NCBI GenBank assembly: GCA_040235375.1
Contig: JBECKQ010000049.1
Location: 1-6,956 of the forward strand
Reading direction: 5' to 3'
From: JBECKQ01 sp040235375
GTDB lineage: Bacteria; Planctomycetota; Phycisphaerae; UBA1845
Length of the DNA stretch: 6,956 nucleotides
Part shown: positions 1 to 5,019 of the stretch, piece by piece
Layout of the letters: the number at the start of each line of letters is the position of its first letter
Numbering within the stretch: position 1 is the first letter of the stretch
Position numbers and translations under genes: made by a program
The notes under the pieces: model-generated
The model's database searches: none
The model's input: only the letters and a program-made list of their open reading frames with translations
What the model was told of the DNA's origin: nothing

Positions 1-464
1 TACGCCATGATCGGGGAGCGGTCCACTGCGCCGGGCTGTTCGATCGCGTGAATCACGGGCAGCAGGGGCTCGTCGTGGTTTCGCCTGTACAGCACTTTCA
101 GCACGTGATGCGCGCCTTCGAGGAAGAGAATCGAATGGCCGTAACGCACGAGCACGCGCAGGAGGGGGCGGAGGCCGTCGTGGCCGAGGGCGATCAATCC
201 TTCGGCGGCAAGCCAGCGAACGTCTGCGTCGCGATCTTCGAGGGCGTGGATCAGCGCCAGTGCGGCGTTGGGGCTCTTGATGGTTGCGAGGGCCTTGGCC
301 GCCTCCCAGCGCACGACGTCGTTCTCATCACGCAGCGCAGGAATGAGCACCGCCAGAGCGGGTTCCCCGAGCTCGACCAGTTCCTCGCGGGCCCGCTGGC
401 GTTCGAGGCCGTCCTCAACGTTGAGGCGTTCTGCCAGTTCGGTGAGGCGGGCGCTTTCGGCCAT
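1..464 (-). CDS. HEAT-repeat protein (partial, C-terminus beyond left edge)
   Basis: This minus-strand gene starts at ATG 464 and stays open to the window edge, giving 154 codons of an incomplete protein. The visible part is helical and repetitive. At least three HEAT or PBS-lyase-like units lie at about residues 23-50, 51-81 and 82-110. They carry the typical D-x-x-V-R-W-x-A-A pattern twice (DVVRWEAAKAL and DVRWLAAEGL), with GEPALAVLIPAL before them. HEAT repeats usually form a protein-binding solenoid; no enzymatic residues are visible and the partner is unknown. No signal peptide or membrane segment is seen from this start. The start is chosen because an AAGGAAGG ribosome-binding site sits about 7 bases upstream. 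The same frame stays open upstream to ATG 812, with other possible starts at 793, 515 and 500, so the true N-terminus could be longer. The gene follows degP on the same strand; a functional link is only suggested by that position. Confidence 0.8.
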   Translation of the reverse strand, partial: MAESARLTELAERLNVEDGLERQRAREELVELGEPALAVLIPALRDENDVVRWEAAKALATIKSPNAALALIHALEDRDADVRWLAAEGLIALGHDGLRPLLRVLVRYGHSILFLEGAHHVLKVLYRRNHDEPLLPVIHAIEQPGAVDRSPIMA

Positions 465-589
465 GGATCTTCCTTCCTTGGTCCTGTTGTGCGGATTCAT
501 CGTGATGCCTTTCATCGTAAACCTCACCCGCGGATCAGTCTCGTCGAGCCACCTGGCGCAGGTGCCGTCCGGCGTCATCGCAAGGCGTG

Positions 590-636
590 GGGCAGGCGGC
601 TGGCCCGACCGGTTGAGTCGGGCAGCCGCCCTGCCC
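590..636. repeat. Strong GC-rich hairpin (about 19-bp stem, 7-nt loop)
   Basis: The left arm (590-609, beginning GGGCAGGCGGCT) pairs with the right arm (617-636, ending AGCCGCCCTGCCC) around the loop CGGTTGA, with single-base bulges at two places. The stem is long and GC-rich. No T-tract follows on either strand, so it does not look like a standard intrinsic terminator. It could be a Rho-assisted stop, an RNA stability element downstream of degP, or a structured part of the HEAT-gene leader. Confidence 0.6.
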
Positions 637-687
637 ATTGAGGCGGGGTCACTCGGGCGAGTGCCCGCCGGTGGCGTATCACCTCGC

Positions 688-807
688 AGGTCGGACAGCC
701 CCCGCGTACGATTGTTCGACGTTGCCGGCGACTCGGCGACCGGCACCGGCGGCGTCATCGCGTCTGTCGTTGCGTTGTGTCGCACGCGGGTCATGGCTGT
801 CCGACCT
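688..807. repeat. Long-range inverted repeat, 13-bp perfect arms
   Basis: AGGTCGGACAGCC at 688-700 is the exact reverse complement of GGCTGTCCGACCT at 795-807. Pairing can continue inward after a short bulge: CCCGCGTACGA on the left matches TCGCACGCGGG on the right with one mismatch. The enclosed sequence (about 720-770) has further self-complementary CCGGCG and GCCGG segments. A transcript from the minus strand could fold into a long branched stem lying 47 bases after the degP stop codon. Confidence 0.6.
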
Positions 808-853
808 CTCATTCAAAGGCATTGGTGGTCCGTAAGATCATGCCGCCGAATCT

Positions 854-2335
854 CTACTTCTTAATCTGAATGAACACGTACCGCTGGAATCCCTTGTTCT
901 CGACGCGGAGTCGAACGCCCGTGCTCAGATCCTGCTTGCGCATCTGGGCGTAGAACTCCTTCACGGTTTGGACGGGCTCGTTGCCGACGTAGTGGATGAC
1001 GTCCCCGGTCTGGAGGCCGGCGAGCGCCGCGGCACTGAAAGGTTCGACGGCGGTCACGACCACGCCCTGCGTGTCCGGCTTGTCGCCAAGCTGCTGGGCG
1101 ATTTCCGGCGTCAGATTGTGAACGGTCAGTCCGAGGTTGAGCGTTTGCTCTTGTTCCTGGCCTTCACTCTGACCAGAGGCGTTGTTGTCCTTGAGCTCGC
1201 CAAGCTTGACCTGCCTGGTGATCGTCTTTCCGTCGCGGAAGACTTTCATGTCGACGGTCGTGTCCGGCTTGGTGCCGGCGACTTCGTTGCGCAATTCGTC
1301 CACGTCTTTGACCGGCTTGCCTTCGTAGGAGACGATGATGTCGCCTGCCTTCAGGCCGGCCTCGGCGGCGGGGCTATCCGGCGACACGTCGCCGATGAGC
1401 GCTCCTTCCTTCGAGTTGTAGCCGAACGACTTGGCAAGCTGGTCGTTGAGATTCTGGATGGCCACGCCGAGCCAGCCGCGCTCGACGTGCCCGGTCTTGA
1501 TCAGGCTGTTCATGACCGTCTTGGCCATGTCGATGGGCACGGCGAATCCGATGCCCATGTAGCCGCCGCTCTTGGTCGCGATCGCGGTGTTGATGCCGAT
1601 GACCTTGCCCTGGAGATCGACGAGCGGCCCGCCGCTGTTGCCGGGGTTGATCGCCGCGTCGGTCTGGATGAAGTCCTCGTAGTCGGCGATGCCGACGTGG
1701 GCGCGACCGGTGGCGCTGATGATTCCGGCGGTGATCGTCGAGGTGAGACCGAACGGCTCGCCGATGGCGACGACCCATTCGCCGACCTTCAGATTGGCGG
1801 AATTGCCCAAGGGCGCGGCGACGAGATCCTTGGCGTCGACCTTGAGCACCGCCAGGTCCGTGTCCGGATCGGTGCCGACGATCTTGGCCGGCAGAGAACG
1901 ATCGTCGCTGAGAATCACGCGCACCTCGTCCGCGTCCGCGACGACGTGATTATTGGTGAGGATGTAGCCGTCCGGCTTCACGATGACGCCCGAGCCGAGG
2001 CCTTCCTGCGTATACTGGCGCGGCATTCTCGGCGAGAAGAACTGGAAGAAGTCGTTGCCGAACAACTGTGACAGCGGCGAGTTCGACGAGGACGACTGTC
2101 CACTGGTCGGCTGATTGAGCACAACCTTGTGTACCGATTCGACGCTGACGACTGCCGGCGTAATCTCTTTCGCCACGTGTTCGAACGACTGAGCCAGTTG
2201 CTGAGCGCCGTTGCAGGTGTTGGTTGAGGCGTCGGGCGCTGTCGTATCCATTCGACCGGCCAGCGTCACGGGCGCCGCTAAACCGAGCGTCACGAAAATC
2301 ACACCTGCAGTCAGTGTACTCGTAAGGCGTTTCAT
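854..2335 (-). CDS. degP: Periplasmic DegP/HtrA-family serine protease with two PDZ domains
   Basis: A 493-residue ATP-independent serine protease/chaperone that degrades or holds misfolded envelope proteins. Residues 1-26 form a Sec signal peptide: KR near the N-terminus, a hydrophobic core, and likely cleavage after VTLA. The trypsin-like domain (about 50-280) has the full triad: His130 in TNNHVV, Asp160 in DPDTDLAVLKV, and Ser234 in NPGNSGGPL. A flexible Ser/Asn/Gln-rich segment at about 76-105 matches the LA-loop position. PDZ1 spans about 287-378 (start GWLGVAIQ) and PDZ2 about 398-490 (start LNLGLTV), joined by a Gln/Glu-rich linker. This architecture and length are typical of Do-type proteases (DegP, DegQ, MucD), which sequence alone does not separate. 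ATG 2335 is chosen over upstream ATG 2413 because AAGGAG sits 8 bases before it and the signal peptide begins exactly there. The one cysteine in the mature part is Cys41, near the new N-terminus. Confidence 0.96.
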   Translation of the reverse strand: MKRLTSTLTAGVIFVTLGLAAPVTLAGRMDTTAPDASTNTCNGAQQLAQSFEHVAKEITPAVVSVESVHKVVLNQPTSGQSSSSNSPLSQLFGNDFFQFFSPRMPRQYTQEGLGSGVIVKPDGYILTNNHVVADADEVRVILSDDRSLPAKIVGTDPDTDLAVLKVDAKDLVAAPLGNSANLKVGEWVVAIGEPFGLTSTITAGIISATGRAHVGIADYEDFIQTDAAINPGNSGGPLVDLQGKVIGINTAIATKSGGYMGIGFAVPIDMAKTVMNSLIKTGHVERGWLGVAIQNLNDQLAKSFGYNSKEGALIGDVSPDSPAAEAGLKAGDIIVSYEGKPVKDVDELRNEVAGTKPDTTVDMKVFRDGKTITRQVKLGELKDNNASGQSEGQEQEQTLNLGLTVHNLTPEIAQQLGDKPDTQGVVVTAVEPFSAAALAGLQTGDVIHYVGNEPVQTVKEFYAQMRKQDLSTGVRLRVENKGFQRYVFIQIKK

Positions 2336-2362
2336 GGGAGCATCTCCTTCCTGTTGGGCACG

Positions 2363-2381
2363 GGCAGTTCTTCCCACTGCC
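2363..2381. repeat. Inverted repeat in the degP leader
   Basis: GGCAGT (2363-2368) and ACTGCC (2376-2381) are perfect 6-bp inverted arms around a 7-base centre, 28-46 bases before the degP start codon. It could be an operator half-site pair or a leader hairpin. Short dyads occur by chance in GC-rich DNA, so support is modest. Confidence 0.3.
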
Positions 2382-2461
2382 GTAGCCGATCCTGTTTCCG
2401 GACAAGACCACATCGTTCGGGTTCGCTTGTCGTGATGCGGCTTGTAGTCCTCTTCACTGTT

Positions 2462-2487
2462 AAAACATCTTCAGGGAATCGTTTCCC
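2462..2487 (-). terminator. Weak candidate terminator after the second receiver gene
   Basis: On the minus strand GGGAA-ACGA-TTCCC (2487-2474) forms a 5-bp stem, followed 8 bases later by TTTT (2465-2462). The stem is short and the T-tract is displaced, so at most partial termination is expected. That would allow some read-through into degP. Confidence 0.25.
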
Positions 2488-2513
2488 GCGAGTCTTCATT
2501 TCCGTTTCCGCGG

Positions 2514-2957
2514 TCAGGGCGGCACGATGTCGCAGACCTTCTCGACGAGCGCGTTGATGTCGAAAGGCTTGTCGAAGTAGGCAGCAGCACCGTGCTTCTC
2601 CGCTTCGAGGCGCGTTTCCGTATCACCGAACGCGGTGATGACAACCATTGGTGGAAACCCCGGCCGATCGGAAAAACCGGCAAGAATCTCCATCCCCGTC
2701 AGGCCGGGCATGCGCACGTCGGAAATCACCAGGGCGTAATCCTCGTGCGACGGCGGCGTAAGGAACGCGGAAAGCCTGTCGAGCAGTTGGATACCGTTGC
2801 TGCAATCGGTCACCGCGAATCCCGCGCGGATCAGAGCCTGACGCACAAGGATACGCAGTTCCTTGTCGTCCTCGGCGAGCAGGACGCGCTTCCGCGAGGG
2901 CGATTCGTCGTCCGGTCGCGTCATGGTGGCTGTCTTGTGGTCGGGTTGTGGCGCCAT
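2514..2957 (-). CDS. Stand-alone receiver (CheY-like) response regulator, second of pair
   Basis: A 147-residue protein made of a charged, probably flexible 22-residue N-terminus plus one receiver domain (about 24-144). All receiver landmarks are present: acidic patch E29-D30-D31, phospho-acceptor Asp80 in ISDVRMPG, Thr108 in ITAFGD, and Lys130 in FDKPF. No DNA-binding or enzymatic output domain follows, so it must act by protein contact or as a phosphoryl acceptor or relay. The start is ATG 2957, preceded by GGAGGG that lies inside the last codons of the upstream receiver gene. Only one base separates the two genes, so translational coupling is likely. A longer reading frame to ATG 3077 was rejected because it overlaps the upstream receiver. 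It shares roughly 40% identity by eye with its neighbour, indicating tandem duplication. The cognate kinase is not proven; the nearest is encoded at 5016-6482. Confidence 0.93.
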   Translation of the reverse strand: MAPQPDHKTATMTRPDDESPSRKRVLLAEDDKELRILVRQALIRAGFAVTDCSNGIQLLDRLSAFLTPPSHEDYALVISDVRMPGLTGMEILAGFSDRPGFPPMVVITAFGDTETRLEAEKHGAAAYFDKPFDINALVEKVCDIVPP

Positions 2958-2958
2958 G

Positions 2959-3405
2959 TTACCGCCCTCCTTCGATGGCCTGGCGGATCGTCTCGACGAG
3001 ATCCTCCACCTCGAACGGTTTGTCGAGAATTGCGGCGGCGCCGAGTTCCTTCGCCCGGGCGTGCGTGGCCTCGTCACCGAACGCGGTAATCAGAATCGTC
3101 GGGGGAAACGTCGTGCACTCGCGCAGGTGTTCCAGGAACTGCAGGCCGGTGATGCCGGGCATGCGCACGTCAGAGACAATTACGCTGAAGTAATCCGGAT
3201 CGGAGGAGACCAGCCTGGCGACAAGATGAGTGCCGTCCACGCATTCATCGACGACGAAGCCCCTCTCATGCAGCGACTGTACGAGCATGGAGCGCATCTC
3301 CACGTCGTCCTCCGCCAGAAGGATGCGTGGCGGTCGCCAGTCGGACGGGTGTTTCGTTGGCTTATTCGAGGTCGACGGCGTGTCTTTGCCTGTTGCGCTC
3401 ATCAT
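2959..3405 (-). CDS. Stand-alone receiver (CheY-like) response regulator, first of pair
   Basis: A 148-residue protein with a polar N-terminal tail (about 1-25) and a single receiver domain (about 26-146). Key residues are E32-D33-D34, phospho-acceptor Asp79 in VSDVRMPG, Thr107 in ITAFGD and Lys129 in LDKPF. It has no output domain. The start is one of two adjacent ATGs (3405 or 3402), with GGGAG 5 or 8 bases upstream; 3405 is given here. The frame extends further upstream to ATG 3606, but that part is Arg-rich, lacks a ribosome-binding site and would run through the sigma-54 promoter, so it is rejected. The gene begins about 48 bases after the predicted transcription start of a consensus sigma-54 promoter, so expression should require an AAA+ activator; the obvious candidate is encoded immediately upstream. 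Its TAA is followed after one base by the next receiver gene. Confidence 0.93.
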   Translation of the reverse strand: MMSATGKDTPSTSNKPTKHPSDWRPPRILLAEDDVEMRSMLVQSLHERGFVVDECVDGTHLVARLVSSDPDYFSVIVSDVRMPGITGLQFLEHLRECTTFPPTILITAFGDEATHARAKELGAAAILDKPFEVEDLVETIRQAIEGGR

Positions 3406-3463
3406 TATTACTCCCGCAGGGCCCGGAACTTCGTTGGCCGAGAAAGCACTGCGGTGGATGAGG

Positions 3464-3479
3464 AGCAATCCGTGTGCCA
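3464..3479 (-). promoter_or_regulatory. Sigma-54 (-24/-12) promoter for the receiver pair
   Basis: The minus strand reads CTGGCACACGGATTGCTCC across this site. TGGCAC and TTGCT match the RpoN consensus fully, with the required 10 bases between the invariant GG and GC. Transcription would start near 3453, leaving a leader of about 48 bases before ATG 3405. It is in the right orientation, intergenic, and next to a gene for a sigma-54 activator. These three facts make a chance match unlikely. Confidence 0.85.
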
Positions 3480-3499
3480 GCCGCTGGCGACACCGCCAG
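3476..3499. promoter_or_regulatory. Overlapping dyads at and just upstream of the -24 element
   Basis: CTGGCG-ACAC-CGCCAG (3484-3499) is a perfect 6-bp-arm inverted repeat 4 bases upstream of the -24 box. Its left arm also pairs with GCCAG (3476-3480), which contains part of the -24 box, as GCCAG-CCG-CTGGC. A protein bound here could block sigma-54 polymerase. A classical enhancer would normally lie further upstream. The role is inferred. Confidence 0.35.
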
Positions 3500-3583
3500 T
3501 CCGCCTGAAGGCAGTGAAATGTGTGGCAAGGCGCCGCGCGCGAGCGCCGGCGCGGCGTCCAACGGCGATCATTCGTGCGTCGT

Positions 3584-3597
3584 CGCCGTATACGGCG
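3584..3597. promoter_or_regulatory. 14-bp perfect palindrome, candidate enhancer site
   Basis: CGCCGTATACGGCG is a perfect palindrome centred about 138 bases upstream of the predicted sigma-54 start. That is the usual distance for enhancer sites of NtrC-type activators. It is therefore a candidate site for the adjacent activator, but no second copy of the motif was found nearby. A GC-rich inverted repeat (CGCCGCGC at 3533-3540 and GCGCGGCG at 3550-3557) lies between it and the promoter. Confidence 0.35.
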
Positions 3598-3603
3598 GGT
3601 CTT

Positions 3604-3631
3604 CAAAATGCAGCGCGGCGTTATGCCGCGC
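3604..3631 (-). terminator. Rho-independent terminator after the sensor-activator operon
   Basis: On the minus strand GCGCGGC-ATAAC-GCCGCGC forms a perfect 7-bp GC stem with a 5-base loop (3631-3613), followed by TGCATTTTG. It begins 24 bases past the stop of the sigma-54 activator gene. The T-tract is short (four) and offset by a few bases, but the placement is right. It would separate the kinase-activator transcript from the receiver-pair transcript. Confidence 0.65.
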
Positions 3632-3651
3632 GCGTCGATTTGCCACGCTTC

Positions 3652-3671
3652 GTCTTAGCGATCGCTAAGAC
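3652..3671. repeat. 20-bp perfect palindrome spanning the activator stop codon
   Basis: GTCTTAGCGATCGCTAAGAC is identical on both strands and includes the TAA stop (3655-3657) and the last codons of the sigma-54 activator gene. As RNA it could form an 8-bp stem with a GATC loop just before the terminator hairpin. As DNA it could be an operator or enhancer site about 208 bases upstream of the predicted sigma-54 start. Confidence 0.5.
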
Positions 3672-5019
3672 CGTAGCGTTCGAGCTTGCGGTAGAGCGTT
3701 TTGCGATCGAGGCCGAGCACGCGTGCCGCCGACGTCTTGTTGCCGGACGTGGCGCGGAGGACGTGCTGGATGTAGCGCTTCTCGACCTGCTCGAGCGTCG
3801 CCAGCTCGGCCGGATCGTCCCCACCGAGTACGAGCTCGGAGCTGCGATAGGCGCGGATGCGCTCGGGTAGATCCTCAACGGTGATCTTGTCGTGACGGGT
3901 CAGGGCGACGGCGCGCTCGATGGCGTTACGCAGCTCGCGGACGTTTCCGGGCCAGTGATAGGCCAGGAGCTTTTCCGCCACCGGCTGAGACAGGCCGGTG
4001 ACTTCCTTGCCGGCGCGAGAGGCGAACTGGCGGAGAAAATGGGCGGCAAGAAGGAGAATGTCCGTGCCGCGGGAGCGCAGCGGCGGGACGTCCAGTTGAA
4101 TGACGTTGATGCGGAAGAAGAGATCCTCGCGAAAGCGTCCCTCGGCGACCTCGGCCTGGAGGTCGGCATTGGTGGACGCGACGATTCGCGCGTCGAACTC
4201 GATCGATTCGTTCCCACCGACCGGCCGGATCGAGCGCTCTTCGAGGGCGCGGAGCAGCTTCGGCTGGAGGCCGAGAGGCAGGTCGCCGATCTCGTCGAGC
4301 AGCAGCGTGCCGCCATCGGCCTGGGCGAAGAGGCCCTTGCGTTCGGCCTTGGCGTCGGTGAACGCACCGCGGGCGTGGCCGAACAGTTCGCTCTCCAGGA
4401 GGTTCTCGGGCACGGCGGCGCAGTTGATGGCCACGAAGGGCCCGCCGCGGCGCTCGCCGCGCTTGTGCAGGGCGCGGGCGACAAGCTCCTTGCCGGTGCC
4501 GTTTTCACCGGTGATGAGGACGGATGCATCCGTGGCCGCAACGCGCGTGAGCTGGTCGAAGAGCTGCTGCATGGCGGGGCTGGCGCCGATGAGCTCGCCG
4601 AAATGCTCCATGCGTTCGACGGCGTCGCTGAGGAAGCGCACCTGTTCCTGCAATCGGCCGTTCTGCACGGCCCGATCCAGGACGAGGTGCAGGAGATTGA
4701 GGTCAACGGGCTTGGTGACGAAGTCGTAGGCACCGGCGCGAATGGCGGCGACGGCCGTCTCCATGCTGCCGAAGGCGGTCATCACGACGACGGGCACGCC
4801 CGGCCGATTGCTGACGATACGCTCACAAAGATCGATCCCGCCCATGCCCGGCAGATTGAGATCGGTGAGGACGGCGTCGAAAGCGCGGGCGCTCAGCGCG
4901 GCCATGGCCTCGTCGGCGTTCGTGCACGTCTCGATGGCGTAGTCGCGCTGGGCGAGATCGAGGCGAAGGAGCTCGCACAGCTCGTGATCGTCGTCGATGA
5001 TGAGGACGTGCGCGGTCAT
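3655..5019 (-). CDS. NtrC-family sigma-54-dependent response regulator (receiver, AAA+, Fis HTH)
   Basis: A 454-residue enhancer-binding activator that uses ATP to open sigma-54 polymerase promoters. The receiver domain (about 4-114) has acidic D9-D10-D11, phospho-acceptor Asp53 in LTDLNLPG, Thr81 and Lys103. A short coiled linker leads to the AAA+ domain (about 140-375). This has Walker A GENGTGKE (171-178), the sigma-54-contacting loop GAFTDA (218-223), Walker B TLLLDE (238-243), arginine fingers R297 and R303 in FREDLFFR, and sensor II WPGNVRELRN. A Fis-type helix-turn-helix occupies about 413-452 (NKTSAARVLGLDRKTLYRKL). Architecture and length match the ZraR/AtoC/NtrC group. The usual GAFTGA has Asp at its fifth position, a variant known among these proteins that keeps the critical Thr. 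The start ATG overlaps the kinase stop as ATGA, so the two are translationally coupled. It probably activates the sigma-54 promoter at 3464-3479. Confidence 0.97.
   Translation of the reverse strand: MTAHVLIIDDDHELCELLRLDLAQRDYAIETCTNADEAMAALSARAFDAVLTDLNLPGMGGIDLCERIVSNRPGVPVVVMTAFGSMETAVAAIRAGAYDFVTKPVDLNLLHLVLDRAVQNGRLQEQVRFLSDAVERMEHFGELIGASPAMQQLFDQLTRVAATDASVLITGENGTGKELVARALHKRGERRGGPFVAINCAAVPENLLESELFGHARGAFTDAKAERKGLFAQADGGTLLLDEIGDLPLGLQPKLLRALEERSIRPVGGNESIEFDARIVASTNADLQAEVAEGRFREDLFFRINVIQLDVPPLRSRGTDILLLAAHFLRQFASRAGKEVTGLSQPVAEKLLAYHWPGNVRELRNAIERAVALTRHDKITVEDLPERIRAYRSSELVLGGDDPAELATLEQVEKRYIQHVLRATSGNKTSAARVLGLDRKTLYRKLERYGLSDR

Larger units (their letters stand above)
465..853. 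other. 389-bp inverted-repeat-rich gap between degP and the HEAT gene
   Basis: No independent gene is evident here. The stretch holds a strong hairpin (590-636), a small perfect hairpin CACTC-GGGC-GAGTG (650-663), and a 13-bp perfect inverted repeat with arms 94 bases apart (688-700 and 795-807). The minus-strand frame of the HEAT protein is open throughout, from ATG 812. The predicted extension is rich in Pro, Arg, Thr and Ala, and looks disordered rather than like a known domain. Its codons do favour G or C at third positions. The region is therefore either a structured leader or spacer, or an N-terminal coding extension. Confidence 0.5.
2336..2513 (-). other. 178-bp intergenic region upstream of degP
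   Basis: No gene is seen. The gap is long enough for a separate degP promoter, but no convincing -35/-10, ECF or -24/-12 element could be picked out. It contains a weak hairpin near the end of the preceding receiver gene and an inverted repeat in the presumed degP leader. The degP ribosome-binding site AAGGAG is at its 3' end on the minus strand. Confidence 0.5.

Noticed and set aside
48..864. Plus-strand frames at the left end (197 and 198 codons)
   Set aside because: They oppose the minus-strand HEAT gene and its leader; their peptides are low-complexity and domainless, whereas the minus-strand frame shows clear HEAT repeats.
1577..1586. GCGATCGC octamers as a cyanobacterial HIP1 signature
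   Set aside because: The octamer appears only sporadically here (in degP and in the 3652-3671 palindrome), not at the density seen in HIP1-bearing genomes, and the gene content does not point to a cyanobacterium.
968..2071. 367-codon plus-strand frame opposite degP
   Set aside because: It is antisense to the protease and PDZ domains and has the same shadow composition.
2390..2460. GG-N10-GC matches upstream of degP as a second sigma-54 promoter
   Set aside because: The invariant dinucleotides are spaced correctly in one or two places, but flanking bases do not match TGGCAC and TTGC. Such matches are common by chance.
2958..3077. Longer N-terminus for the second receiver from ATG 3077
   Set aside because: It would overlap the first receiver gene by about 120 bases. 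A strong GGAGGG site precedes ATG 2957, and the extra sequence is simply the shadow of the upstream receiver.
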